Origin: Rhodococcus jostii RHA1
Lineage (GTDB): Bacteria > Actinomycetota > Actinomycetes > Mycobacteriales > Mycobacteriaceae
Direction: 5' to 3'
Assembly (NCBI RefSeq): GCF_000014565.1
Contig: NC_008268.1
Location: 7,740,766 to 7,804,765, forward strand
Length of the DNA stretch: 64,000 nt
In this document: positions 36,992-45,921 of the stretch, piece by piece
How the letters are laid out: each line of letters opens with the position of its first letter
How positions within the stretch are numbered: the first letter of the stretch is position 1
Notes under the pieces: generated by a model
What the model saw: only the letters and a program-made list of their open reading frames with translations
Database searches by the model: none
What the model was told of the DNA's origin: nothing
Translations under genes and position numbers: made by a program

Positions 36992-38191
36992 TCAGTGTCG
37001 GCGGCGTTTGGCGCGGGCGGCGAACTCGTCCAGCACCCGGACCACGTCCTCGGCCTGCCAGATCCGGTTCCGTCGCCCGTCGGTGATCTGGGCGAGGATC
37101 CCGGCGTCGACCAGGCGGTCGATCGCGATCTGCGCGTTGGCGCCGGTCACCCCGAGCGTCGATGTGACGAGCTTGTTGTCGACGACCGGTTGGCGAAGGA
37201 GCAAGTCCACCAGCCGGTGTACCGCCGCGCCGCGCCGCGCCGTCACTCGGGTGCGCCAGTCGGCTCGAACCGCTTCCAGGTCCTGGACGAGGGTGCGACC
37301 GTTGGCGACCGCACCGAACGATGCCTCCGCGATCGACCGGACGATCGGCTCGACGTTCCCGGACCGGTACTCGCCGAGTGCGTCGAAATACTCTGCGGTG
37401 TCGTGTAGGAGGCCCGCGGACACCGGAACGGGAACACTGCGGGTGAGCTGTCCGCCGCGCAGCATCGCCTGGATCAGGGCGCGTCCGACACGCCCGTTGC
37501 CGTCCGGGAACGGGTGGATGGTTTCGAACTGCGCGTGCGCGATCGCTATCTGCGCGATCACGGGCACATCGACGCGGTTGGCGAAGACGATCAAGTCGTC
37601 GATCAGTTCGGGAACCCGGTCATGGTGCGGGGGGACGAATTGCGCGGTGTGGGGTCCGAGGCTTCCGCCGCCGATCCAGACCTGCTGCTGCCGCCATCGA
37701 CCGGCGATGTTCGGATCGCCGTTTTCGAGCAGCGCGCGATGCATCTGCAGGATCGCCTCGGCGTCGATGGAGTCGGACAACTCCAACGCGGCGTGCATGG
37801 CGCGGACGTTTCCGACGATCAGGCGGGCGTTGCGGGAGGCGTGCTCGCCGAGTTCGGCCAGCGCAATTTGCCGCGCCCCGCTGCTGAGGTTCTCGATCTC
37901 CGAGCTCGACGCACTCTCGGTGCGGAGCAGAATGGAGGCGAACGGGGCGGTGATGTGGCCGACTTCGACGTCGAAACGGGTGAGCTCGGTCGCAGCTTCC
38001 TCCGTCAGCGATTGCAGCTCGCCGCTCAGTGAGATGGACTGATCGGCAATGAACGCCGGTACTGCCGCACGGTAGGGGCCGGCAGTGAGGCGTCGCTCGC
38101 GCCGAGAGCCGTAGTCGCCGGCGGTGCTGGCCCAGGGATGCTGCTCGTAGGCGACAGGGGGCCACAACAGTCCGCCGTTAACCGATGCCAC
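36992..38191 (-). CDS. Fic-domain protein, class II-like, chromosomal side copy
   Basis: Encodes 399 residues from GTG 38191. The Fic motif HPFPDGNGRVGR is at ~224-235, intact including the catalytic His. An inhibitory-helix motif of the S/T-xxx-E-G/N type (SSEIEN, ~94-99) lies upstream, as in class II Fic enzymes. A C-terminal winged-helix-like segment (TSTLGVTGANAQIAIDRLVDAGIL) is typical of this actinobacterial family. Fic proteins transfer AMP or other phosphates to target proteins. No antitoxin partner gene is next to it. An AT-rich dyad overlaps its promoter. It resembles the Fic gene at 61420-62610. Confidence 0.9.
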   Translation of the reverse strand: MASVNGGLLWPPVAYEQHPWASTAGDYGSRRERRLTAGPYRAAVPAFIADQSISLSGELQSLTEEAATELTRFDVEVGHITAPFASILLRTESASSSEIENLSSGARQIALAELGEHASRNARLIVGNVRAMHAALELSDSIDAEAILQMHRALLENGDPNIAGRWRQQQVWIGGGSLGPHTAQFVPPHHDRVPELIDDLIVFANRVDVPVIAQIAIAHAQFETIHPFPDGNGRVGRALIQAMLRGGQLTRSVPVPVSAGLLHDTAEYFDALGEYRSGNVEPIVRSIAEASFGAVANGRTLVQDLEAVRADWRTRVTARRGAAVHRLVDLLLRQPVVDNKLVTSTLGVTGANAQIAIDRLVDAGILAQITDGRRNRIWQAEDVVRVLDEFAARAKRRRH

Positions 38192-38204
38192 CCAGCCAGC
38201 ATAT

Positions 38205-38228
38205 CATTGGTTAATAAGTTATCCAATG
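38205..38228 (-). promoter_or_regulatory. AT-rich dyad upstream of the first Fic gene
   Basis: CATTGG and CCAATG (38205-38210 and 38223-38228) frame an imperfectly symmetrical TTAATAAGTTAT core, 14-37 bases upstream of the Fic start codon. The site would overlap its promoter and could be bound by the C-terminal HTH of the Fic protein itself; this is inference. Confidence 0.6.
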
Positions 38229-38276
38229 GTATGGACCGCCGGTAGTCACGGTGTACAACGCGATCGGGCGCCAGAT

Positions 38277-39203
38277 CTACGACTTCGGTTCCGGCGCCCA
38301 ATCGCGTTCCCCGTGAATCTCGGTGTTCCCGCGGTCGTCACGTGCTGTCCGGCGTCGCCGGGACGCGGTGATTCGGCGACCGACGATTCCGTGTTGGGGT
38401 GCGAACAGATAGACCAGCGCGAATGCCGCGCCCTGGGACAGCACCACCATGCCGCCGCTGGCCGTGTCGAGGTGATAGCTCAGGTACAGGCCGATGACGG
38501 CGCAGGCCGCCGAGATCGCCGGGGCGATGACCAGCATCCGGTGGAAGCTGTCGGTCAGCAGGTACGCGGTGGCCCCGGGAATGATCAGCATCGCGACGAC
38601 CAGGATGACGCCGACGGCCTGCAGGGCCACGACCGCCGTCAGGGCCAGCAGCCCCAGGAGCGCGGCCCCGAGCAGGCGCGGGTTCAGGCCGATCGCGTGG
38701 GCGTGGGTGGGGTCGAAGGCGTACAGGGTGAAGTCGCGGCGCTTGACGATCAGTGCGACGAAGACGACGGCCCCGAGTATGGCGATCTGGACGAGGTCGG
38801 ACCGGCTCACGCCCAGCAGGTTGCCGAAGATGATGTGATTGAGGTCGGTTTGGCTCGGGGTGACCGAGACCAGCACCAGCCCGAGCGCGAACAGGGTGGA
38901 GAACACGATGCCGATCGCCGCGTCCTCCTTGACGCGGCTGGTGTCGCGGACCACCCCGATCAGTGCCACGGCCAGGAACCCGAAGATCACCGCGCCGATC
39001 GCGAACGGGGCACCGACGATGTACGCCAGGACGACGCCGGGCAGAACGGCGTGCGAGACCGCGTCACCCATCAGTGACCAGCCGATCAGAACCAGCCAGC
39101 ACGACAGCACCGCGCACACCACGGCGGCGATCAGGGTGGTGATCAGCGCGCGGACCATGAAGTCGTAGCGCAACGGGTCGACGAAGAAGTCGATGACGTC
39201 CAT
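38277..39203 (-). CDS. Mn/Zn ABC transporter permease (MntB/ZnuB family)
   Basis: Encodes 308 residues with eight or nine membrane segments in the ABC-3 permease pattern (FMVRALITTLIAAVVCAVLS at the start, MGDAVSHAVLPGVVLAYI in the middle). It follows the ATPase gene after 6 bases. Its C-terminus ends with a long charged tail (TASRRRRTARDDRGNT). Confidence 0.92.
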   Translation of the reverse strand: MDVIDFFVDPLRYDFMVRALITTLIAAVVCAVLSCWLVLIGWSLMGDAVSHAVLPGVVLAYIVGAPFAIGAVIFGFLAVALIGVVRDTSRVKEDAAIGIVFSTLFALGLVLVSVTPSQTDLNHIIFGNLLGVSRSDLVQIAILGAVVFVALIVKRRDFTLYAFDPTHAHAIGLNPRLLGAALLGLLALTAVVALQAVGVILVVAMLIIPGATAYLLTDSFHRMLVIAPAISAACAVIGLYLSYHLDTASGGMVVLSQGAAFALVYLFAPQHGIVGRRITASRRRRTARDDRGNTEIHGERDWAPEPKS

Positions 39204-39209
39204 TGATTC

Positions 39210-39947
39210 TCAGGTCCTTGTCATGACGTCGAGGCCGAAGGCGGCCGCCAGGTTCTCCGGTTGCAGCACGACCGTCGGGTCGCCGTGCATGAGGACGGTG
39301 CGCATCAGCAGGATCGCCTCGTCGGCCAGGGTGGGCAGCGCGTGCAGGTCGTGAGTGGAGACCAGGATCGCCGCACCCGCGGCGGCGAGTTCACGCAGCA
39401 GTGCGGTGATGGTGGCCTCGGAGCGTTTGTCGACCCCGGCGAACGGTTCGTCGAGGAGAAGGATGGTGGCGCCCTGTGCGATTCCGCGGGCGACGAAGGT
39501 GCGTTTCTTCTGGCCGCCGGACAGTTGCCCGATCTGCCGGTCCGCCAGTTCGGTCAGTTCGACGCGTTCGAGGGCGTGGTCGACGGCCTCGCGGTCAGCG
39601 CTGCCGGGACGCCGGGTCAGCCCCATGTGCCCGTAGCGGCCGGTCATCACCACGTCACGCACCGAGAGCGGGAACGTCCAGTCCACGTCCTCGCTCTGCG
39701 GAACGTAACCCAGCACACCGGTCTTGCGTGCCGCGACCGGCGCCGTGCCGTTGATGCGGACCGTGCCGGAGTCGGGTTTGACCGTGCCCATGATCGTCTT
39801 GAACAGAGTGGACTTTCCGGAACCGTTCATGCCGACGAGGCCACAGACGCGTCCGGGCTGCAGGGCAAGTGAGACCTGGTCGAGCGCAAGGACATCGCCG
39901 TAGTGGACGGTGACGTCCTGTACCTCGACGGTCGGCTGGGTGGTCAT
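39210..39947 (-). CDS. Mn/Zn ABC transporter ATPase
   Basis: Encodes 245 residues from ATG 39947, overlapping the stop of the substrate-binding protein gene by 4 bases. Walker A (GMNGSGKST), signature (LSGGQKKR), Walker B (ILLLDEPFAGVD) and the H-loop (STHDLH) are intact. The YVPQSEDVDWTFPLSV segment is typical of the zinc/manganese type (ABC_metallic). Confidence 0.94.
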   Translation of the reverse strand: MTTQPTVEVQDVTVHYGDVLALDQVSLALQPGRVCGLVGMNGSGKSTLFKTIMGTVKPDSGTVRINGTAPVAARKTGVLGYVPQSEDVDWTFPLSVRDVVMTGRYGHMGLTRRPGSADREAVDHALERVELTELADRQIGQLSGGQKKRTFVARGIAQGATILLLDEPFAGVDKRSEATITALLRELAAAGAAILVSTHDLHALPTLADEAILLMRTVLMHGDPTVVLQPENLAAAFGLDVMTRT

Positions 39948-40882
39948 GATTGCTGCCCGTTCAGTGCGGAGGTGAGGGTGTCGGCGTCGTGCCGGATCAG
40001 ATCGAGGTACGTCGGCACGGGCCCGTCCGCCTCGGACAGGGAGTCGACGTAGAGGGTGCCGCCGAACGCGGCGCCCGTGGCTTCGACGACGCGTTGCATC
40101 GGCGCATCCGACACCGTGGATTCGCAGAACACCGCCGGAACCCGGTTGTCCTTGACGAACTCGATCGTCGACGCGATCTGCTGGGGCGTGGCCTGCTGTT
40201 CGGCATTGACCGGCCAGATGTACTTCTCGGTCAGCCCGGCATCCCGGGCCAGATACGAGAACGCTCCCTCGCACGTGACCAGCGCCCGTTCGTTGACCGG
40301 CAGCGCTCCCAGCTCGGCGACCAACTCGTCCTGCACCTTCTGCAACTGCGCCTTGTACGCGTCGCCGTTGATGCGATAGTCGGCCGCATGGGCCGAATCG
40401 AGTTCGCTGAACACGGCGACCATGTTGTCGACGTAGATCTGCACGTTCAGCGGTGACATCCAGGCGTGCGGATTCGGTTTGCCCGCGTAGGCATCCTCGC
40501 CGATGGCGATCGGCTCGACGCCGTCGCTCACGACCACGTGCTCGACGTCCAAGCCGTCGACGAACTGGGCGAACCACGCCTCCAGGTTCATCCCGTTGTC
40601 GAGGATCAGGTCGGCCTCGGCTGCCTTCTTGATATCGCCCGGGGTGGGCTCGTATCCGTGGATTTCCGCGCCGGCCTTGGTGATCGACTCGACGGTCACG
40701 TGCTCGCCTCCGACGTTGGCGGCGATATCGGCGAGAACGGTGAACGTGGTCAACACCACCGGTTTGTCGTTTTCCGGCCCGTCACCCGTGCCGCACCCCG
40801 ACAACATCAGCGCCGTGGCAAGCGCTGTCAGCACCGCGGCCGGCCGTCGTCGCACACCCACCCTGAAGCCCGTTGTTTTCAC
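39944..40882 (-). CDS. Metal-binding lipoprotein of the Mn/Zn ABC transporter
   Basis: Encodes 312 residues from GTG 40882. A lipobox (MLSGC, residues ~26-30) makes it a cluster A-I lipoprotein. The four ligand positions of PsaA/TroA proteins are filled by His (EIHGYEPTPGD), His (NPHAWMSP), Glu (CEGAFSYL) and Asp (VDSLSEADG). A Glu in the third position is usual for manganese-binding members, whereas zinc-binding proteins usually have His. This supports manganese, though not decisively. The operon is preceded by a TTCGGC dyad. Confidence 0.92.
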   Translation of the reverse strand: MKTTGFRVGVRRRPAAVLTALATALMLSGCGTGDGPENDKPVVLTTFTVLADIAANVGGEHVTVESITKAGAEIHGYEPTPGDIKKAAEADLILDNGMNLEAWFAQFVDGLDVEHVVVSDGVEPIAIGEDAYAGKPNPHAWMSPLNVQIYVDNMVAVFSELDSAHAADYRINGDAYKAQLQKVQDELVAELGALPVNERALVTCEGAFSYLARDAGLTEKYIWPVNAEQQATPQQIASTIEFVKDNRVPAVFCESTVSDAPMQRVVEATGAAFGGTLYVDSLSEADGPVPTYLDLIRHDADTLTSALNGQQS

Positions 40883-40897
40883 GGTCGAATCATAATG

Positions 40898-40911
40898 TTC
40901 GGCTTGCCGAA
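40898..40911 (-). promoter_or_regulatory. TTCGGC-TT-GCCGAA dyad upstream of the Mn/Zn operon
   Basis: A perfect 6-base inverted repeat 16 bases upstream of the lipoprotein start codon. Position and symmetry fit an operator of a DtxR/MntR-family or Fur/Zur-like metalloregulator. The regulator is not in the window. Confidence 0.55.
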
Positions 40912-40982
40912 ACCACAAGTGGTGGCATCCGCGTGACCACCCCTCGGGACGGTGCCCCCGAATGCGCCCACACCCGCCGCAG

Positions 40983-41630
40983 TCACGATCTCGGTCGACG
41001 GAAGTCGCCGTTGGTGCCCGTCTGGGAGCGCCGTGCCGCGACCGTGTCGGCGGTGGACCCGATCGTGGGCGCGAGCCGCCACAATCCAGCGGCGGCGAGA
41101 ACGTGCCACAGCGCGTGGCCCTGCAGGACACTGCCCGTGCCGAGTAGCGCGCCGGACGCGAGAAGCAGTGCCGCGACGATGGTCGTGCGCCGCAGCTGCG
41201 GACGGACGCGGGCGCGTTCCAGACCGAGTCCCACCGCGACCGCGGCGAGTATGGCCTGCGCGGCCGTGGAGGCCGTCGGGCCGGCCGCGACCGCGGGGAT
41301 CATCACGACCGGGACGACGAGCCACCACACCGGCGACAGCCGCCGGCCTAACCGGTCGGAGGCGGCGTCGACGGCGATGAAGGCTAGCAATGTCGCGATC
41401 GGGACGTCGTGGGCGTAGGCCTGCCATGGCGGGTTGGGTCCGTGCGCAACCAGCGACCCGGCGCCGACCGCGATGACGAGGAGGCCGTACGTCACGATCG
41501 GCGCACTGTGCGGACGACGCGCGACGACCGCGAGACCGGCGATCACGAAGGCGAGGCTGGTGACGGCGGCCGCCGGCTGCCCGATGAAACCCGCGTCTCG
41601 ATACAGCTCGCAGGCGTTCGCCAGCATCAT
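40983..41630 (-). CDS. Ceramidase-like seven-helix membrane protein (CREST-type)
   Basis: Encodes 215 residues with about seven transmembrane helices. A Ser-x3-His pattern in the second helix region (GSLVAHGPNPPW), an Asp in the next (HDVPIATLL) and a His pair in the last (GHALWHVLAAAG) are the conserved residues of the CREST superfamily (alkaline ceramidases, PAQR receptors, Per1). Bacterial members have unknown lipid substrates. It lies 100 bases upstream of the Mn/Zn operon and may or may not be cotranscribed with it. Confidence 0.65.
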   Translation of the reverse strand: MMLANACELYRDAGFIGQPAAAVTSLAFVIAGLAVVARRPHSAPIVTYGLLVIAVGAGSLVAHGPNPPWQAYAHDVPIATLLAFIAVDAASDRLGRRLSPVWWLVVPVVMIPAVAAGPTASTAAQAILAAVAVGLGLERARVRPQLRRTTIVAALLLASGALLGTGSVLQGHALWHVLAAAGLWRLAPTIGSTADTVAARRSQTGTNGDFRRPRS

Positions 41631-41731
41631 GTCTTAGAGGTTTCCAAAGAGGTCCGCCGGCCGCAATCGGGGTAGCGACGGCGGGCTGGCGGCCAGGCGG
41701 TGGTCGCGTGTGGACCGGAGTCGGTGTCGTG

Positions 41732-43123
41732 TCAGCTCGCCCGCGCGACGTCGGCTTCCGTGTCCTCGATGCGGCATTCGAGGTGGCGCAGTTGCGCGGT
41801 CGCGTTGCGGGCGGTGATCTGCTGGTGGGTGTTGGTCAGTTGGCCGCGCCAGGTACCGAGGAAGGTCCAGGCCCACGACAGCAGGGTCGCGAGGCGGCTG
41901 CGGAAGCCGACGACATAGACGACGTGCACGGCCAGCCACATTATCCACGCGAGGAAACCGGTCAGCTCGAGGCCGCCGATCTTGGCGACCGCCCTGAATC
42001 GGCAAATGGTTGCCATCGCGCCTTTGTCGCGGTACCGGAAGGGGTTCCGTTCCGGTACCGGGCGTCCTTTGGCTGCGGCGCAGACCTCGGCGGCGATCTG
42101 CTTCGCGGCGTAGCGGCCCCCTTGGATCGCGACCTGGGCGACGCCGGGGAGACGATCGCGCGACATCATGTCGCCGACAACGAACACATTCGGATTGCCC
42201 GGCAGGGTGAGGTCTTCGTCGACGGCGACCCGGCCTGCGCGGTCGATGTCGGCACCGGACTGTTCGGCGAGCCGGCGACCGAGGGGACTCGCTGCCACTC
42301 CCGCGGACCAGACCTTGCAGACGGACTCGATGCGGTGCTCGGTGCCGTCGGCATCACGAACGGTCAGTCCGTCGGCGTCAACGTCGGTCACCGACGCACC
42401 CAGCCGCACCTCGACGCCCAGCTTTTCGAGGGTTTCCGCCGCCTCGGAACCGAGGTTGTCCCCGAACGGCGGCAGTACCGCCGAGGCGGCGTCGAGCAGG
42501 ACTATCCGCGCATCCCGGGGATCGAAATTGGAGTACGCCCCGACGAGTGTGCGGTGTGCGAGCTCGGCGATCTGGCCGGCCATCTCGACGCCGGTGGGGC
42601 CGGCACCGACCACGACGAAGGTGAGTAGGCGTGCCCGCTCCCGCGGGTCGGTGGTGACCTCTGCCTGCTCGAACGCGCCGAGGATCCGGCCGCGGAGTTC
42701 GAGGGCGTCGTCGATCGTCTTCATGCCGGGTGCGTGCTCGGCGAAGTGGTCGTTGCCGAAATAGGACTGCTGCGCCCCGGCGGAGACGATGAGGCTGTCG
42801 TATCCGGTGACGGTGATCTGCCCGAGGTGTTCGGACGTCACCGTACGTTCGGTCAGGTCGATGGTGGTGACGTCGCCGAGTCGGACGGCGGCGTTGGCTT
42901 GGTCCTTGAGGATCATCCGCGTCGAGGGGGCGATCTCGCCTTCGGAGAGGATACCGGTGGCCACCTGGTACAGGAGGGGTTGGAACAGGTGGTGGGTGGT
43001 GCGGTCGATCACCGTGACGTCCACCTCCGCGCGGCGGAGGGCCTTCGTCGCGAACAGCCCACCGAAGCCAGATCCGATGACGACGACGCGGTGGCGCGCG
43101 GGCGGGGACTGGGGGTTGCTCAT
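41732..43123 (-). CDS. Type II NADH dehydrogenase (NDH-2), copy 2
   Basis: Encodes 463 residues, paralogous over its whole length to the NDH-2 at 27887-29281. FAD motif GSGFGGLFA near residue 17, second nucleotide fold VVVGAGPTGVEMAGQ near 170, and CKVWSAGVAASPLG and VFVVGDMMS near the C-terminal third. The C-terminus ends in a shorter, less basic tail than copy 1. An Lrp-type regulator is divergent 157 bases upstream, with a dyad between them, so this copy appears to be under amino-acid- or nutrient-linked control, unlike copy 1. Confidence 0.94.
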   Translation of the reverse strand: MSNPQSPPARHRVVVIGSGFGGLFATKALRRAEVDVTVIDRTTHHLFQPLLYQVATGILSEGEIAPSTRMILKDQANAAVRLGDVTTIDLTERTVTSEHLGQITVTGYDSLIVSAGAQQSYFGNDHFAEHAPGMKTIDDALELRGRILGAFEQAEVTTDPRERARLLTFVVVGAGPTGVEMAGQIAELAHRTLVGAYSNFDPRDARIVLLDAASAVLPPFGDNLGSEAAETLEKLGVEVRLGASVTDVDADGLTVRDADGTEHRIESVCKVWSAGVAASPLGRRLAEQSGADIDRAGRVAVDEDLTLPGNPNVFVVGDMMSRDRLPGVAQVAIQGGRYAAKQIAAEVCAAAKGRPVPERNPFRYRDKGAMATICRFRAVAKIGGLELTGFLAWIMWLAVHVVYVVGFRSRLATLLSWAWTFLGTWRGQLTNTHQQITARNATAQLRHLECRIEDTEADVARAS

Positions 43124-43251
43124 GGTGAGCCTTTCCGATCACGCCCAGGGGCGACGATCTCGGTGTCGGGGGAGATGGATGTCGGGGTTCAGACCAGCAA
43201 TTCGACTGACAGGCATCAATAGTGAACAAGCGGCGCAGGGAAGCCAAGGTG

Positions 43252-43268
43252 AGAGAACAAAATTCTCT
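43252..43268. promoter_or_regulatory. AGAGAA-N5-TTCTCT dyad between ndh copy 2 and the Lrp gene
   Basis: A perfect 6-base inverted repeat with a CAAAA spacer lies 12 bases upstream of the Lrp-type GTG. Position and size fit an Lrp/AsnC operator. Confidence 0.6.
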
Positions 43269-43279
43269 AGACTGAGCCG

Positions 43280-43825
43280 GTGAAGAAGAATGTTTCAGGC
43301 GAGCCGTATGTCGAAGGCTCGGGATCGAATGATGTTCGAACGGGGGCGCCGATCGATGAGATCGACCGGATCCTCCTCGATCAACTCTCGCGCGACGCGC
43401 GTACCCCGAACAACGCCCTCGCCGCCCTCGCGGGCATCGCCCCCTCGACGTGCCTGGGCCGCGTGCGTTCCCTGATCGATCGCGGAGTGATTCGCGGCTT
43501 CCATGCCGACATCGATCCCGCCACCCTTGGCAGGGACCTGCAGGCAATGATCGCAGTTCGAGTACAGGCCAACGCAAGACAGCATCTCGGGCAGCTCGCC
43601 GAGCAACTCGCCACCCTCGACGAGGTGCTGAACGTGTACTTCATCGCCGGCGCCGACGACTACCTCATCCACGTCGCCACCGCGAGCAGCGAAGAGCTGA
43701 GGCGCTTCGTCCTCGACCACCTCAGCGCGCATCCCGCGGTCGCCTCGACGGAGACCATCCTGATCTTCGAGCACGTGCGCCCGCGGCACCGAGCGCCCCG
43801 GACCGAGCAGTCTTCGGGCCGTTGA
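43280..43825 (+). CDS. Lrp/AsnC-family transcriptional regulator
   Basis: Encodes 181 residues from GTG 43280; no better start was seen. The N-terminal ~25 residues are not conserved. The AsnC-type helix-turn-helix (IDEIDRILLDQLSRDARTPNNALA...STCLGRVRSLIDRGVIRGFHADID) is followed by the RAM/ActR ligand domain (VYFIAGADDYLIHVATAS). It lies divergent from NDH-2 copy 2, so it probably regulates that gene in response to an amino acid. It is the last clearly intact chromosomal-type gene before the degenerate zone. Confidence 0.92.
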   Translation: MKKNVSGEPYVEGSGSNDVRTGAPIDEIDRILLDQLSRDARTPNNALAALAGIAPSTCLGRVRSLIDRGVIRGFHADIDPATLGRDLQAMIAVRVQANARQHLGQLAEQLATLDEVLNVYFIAGADDYLIHVATASSEELRRFVLDHLSAHPAVASTETILIFEHVRPRHRAPRTEQSSGR

Positions 43826-44289
43826 GGGGGAGCGGAACTGCTTGGCGATGGATGTGATCGGGTGCGTCGGTCGGATGTTGTCTTTGCCGGTGGTTGGCGT
43901 GTCGTTGTCGTGGCGCTGTTCGCGCGTCCTGTTGTGGGGGGCGGGCGGGGTGTTGTCGGCGTCGGAGGAGGTCGGTGGCCGGCACGAGTTTTCGGACTCG
44001 ATGTCGGGTATCAGTTGCTAAGATTTGGTGCGCCAATGGTATTCGCGCGATCGGCAATGGGGAGATGGCAGATCGCCGCACCGCCATCGTGCACCCGGCG
44101 AAGTCAATCAGGGATGGGTGGGATGGTCGGCTTCGCCGATGCGTATGCCATGTCAACGCCTGCGCTGTCTGCTCGCTGATCGGTGAGCATGTCCACGCCG
44201 CTCCTTTGTTGTGTAAGCGGGTGCACGGGCTTGCCGCTGATTGGTCTCCTCCTCGGAAGGAAGATCTCGGTACGGGGGCCTGTGTGACG
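43826..44289. other. No recognisable gene
   Basis: All frames here are open in short Arg/Pro-rich stretches without family similarity. The left boundary of the Tn7-like module must be in or near this interval, but I could not identify a terminal repeat. Confidence 0.5.
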
Positions 44290-44485
44290 CGGATAGTGCG
44301 TCGGTGGTCGCGGGGACGAGCATGTGGTGCTGGGAGAGTTCGTCGGGGTTGTTGATCTTCGTGGAGAACCAGGGCGGCAGTGTGGCCAGGACCTCGGTGA
44401 GGGTGAGGTGGTTGGTTCGGGCGAGCCGAGGTAGGTAGGAGCTCAGCGTTTGCCCTGTGATCGGTGCGACCGGCCGTGGCAGCAC
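44290..44485 (-). pseudogene. tniQ: TniQ remnant (N-terminal part)
   Basis: From GTG 44485 the frame gives a typical TniQ N-terminus: RPVAPITGQTLSSYLPRLAR, then NHLTLTEVLATLPPWFSTK. TniQ proteins select the insertion target. Similarity ends after about 65 residues (near DALSA), followed by unrelated sequence, so the zinc-finger and C-terminal parts are missing. Confidence 0.7.
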
Positions 44486-44499
44486 GACCGTGTGCTCGT

Positions 44500-44863
44500 C
44501 TGGACTGCCCGAGCGGGCGCGGGGGAGCCGGCTGTGCGGCGGGTGGCCGGAGCTGTTGCATCTCGCGGTTGGAGGTCGCTTTGCTGGCTTGGAATCGGAG
44601 TTCTTTCAACTCTTTGAACAGGGCGTGGGGTCGTAGCTGTGGGTCGTAGCTGTGGGTCGTCGGTGAGGTGCTGGCGGCTGTAGTCGGCCAGGGCGCCGGT
44701 GAGCAGGCGGGTGCGTGCGGTTCGGACTCCGGGTCTCGTGTGTCCGGTCAGGGAGGAGCGGTTCGTCGTCGGGCTGTAGCCGAGCTGCCCCGGCGATGGC
44801 GTTCACCGACCATCCGGCCTTGCCCAGGGCCGGTATCAGCTCGGCTCGATCGCGGGGCAGCAT
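44500..44863 (-). pseudogene. HTH-containing transposon protein with frameshifts
   Basis: The N-terminus from ATG 44863 has a helix-turn-helix-like segment (AELIPALGKAGWSVNAIAGAA). The coherent continuation changes frame (GYSPTTNRSSL, then ALADYSRQHLTDDPQLRP), and again through a 13-bp tandem duplication at 44628-44653 into LFKELKELRFQASKATSNREM. Such HTH proteins sit between TniB and TniQ in actinobacterial elements. Their role is unknown. Confidence 0.6.
44628..44653. repeat. 13-bp tandem duplication causing a frameshift
   Basis: GGGTCGTAGCTGT is repeated exactly twice, plus a 7-base partial third copy. Because 13 is not a multiple of three, it shifts the frame of the transposon HTH protein. 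Confidence 0.9.
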
Positions 44864-44878
44864 GTGGGACCTCGCCGC

Positions 44879-45921
44879 TTATCCGACGGGAGGGGCCGAG
44901 GATTCGGAGGTGATGTCGGCGTCGACGGCGTCCAGGGACTTCGTGGTGATTTTCTCGGTGCCGTCGAGGACGGTGTTGATGGCCGCGCTGCGGATCAGCC
45001 AGAGCAGGCTGCCGATCATTTGCGTGGGTGCGCCTGTGCAGGTAGCGGTCGAGCTCGGGCAGTGATCCAGGCCGGTGCCGGTGTAGTCGCAGACTGTCTT
45101 CCAAGGCGGCGATGAGCGCGGTCCATTGTTGGTCCTGGCTGAACGGACCGGTGCGGACCATGTTCGAATCGGCCGGCGATCTGCTCGCCGCGGGTGCCGG
45201 ACAGCAGCCCGGTGCGTTCCAGGCTGGTCCCGGCATATGTACAGGTGGCTGGGGTCCTCTCGCTGAAGTATTTCAAGGTGTCGGATGCGTCGGCGCCCGC
45301 GCGGGTGCGGGTGCGGGTGTTGAGGTTATGGAGTTCGTCGACTGCGACGAGGGTGACGCGGGCGTCGCGGCTCACGCCGCAGACCGCGTCGGCGATGTCG
45401 GTGATGTTGGCGCGCCGCGAGATCGGCAGGTCGAAGAACCGCGCGAACTCCATCGCGATCATCTTCGGGGTGGCGGCGGGCGCGATGGTGATGTAGACGA
45501 GGGGAATGTCGTCCGCCGCGTGCGGGTGACGTCGCCGGTGGATCACCTCGACGGTCTTGCCGAGCTGGGTCAGTGCGGTGGTCTTACCGGTTCCGGCGGG
45601 CCCGGACACCATCAAGCCGCATCGCCCGGAGTGGGCGTTGCGGTTGAGCTGGACCAGGCGGCGACCGGAGGCGATGACCTGGCGGATCGTGGGTGTCTGG
45701 ACCACCAGCAACCGGGAATGGTGATCGATGCGATCGTCGTCGTAGTAGTCGCGTTTGTCCTCGGCCAGGCCCGTCCACACCGCTGTGGGCAGCAGGTTCG
45801 GCGCGGTGTGCATCTCGGCGACGAAGCCGCGCCACCCGTCCAGCGCGGTCAGCTGCAGGTGTCCGTAGTCGGCATCACCGGATTCGTCATCGGATCCGTG
45901 ACGGGCTGTGCGGGTCACCAT
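44879..45921 (-). pseudogene. tniB: TniB-like AAA ATPase with two frameshifts
   Basis: From ATG 45921 the frame encodes Walker A (SGPAGTGKTT) and Walker B (TLVAVDEL) of a TniB/TnsC-type ATPase that links the transposase to the target selector. Around 45165 an extra base breaks the frame at AGRF; the true continuation is MVRTGPFSQDQQW. Around 45022 another extra base precedes the C-terminus (MIGSLLWLIRSAAINTVLDG) that ends in TAA at 44879. The ATPase core is intact but the protein as encoded is truncated. Confidence 0.85.
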
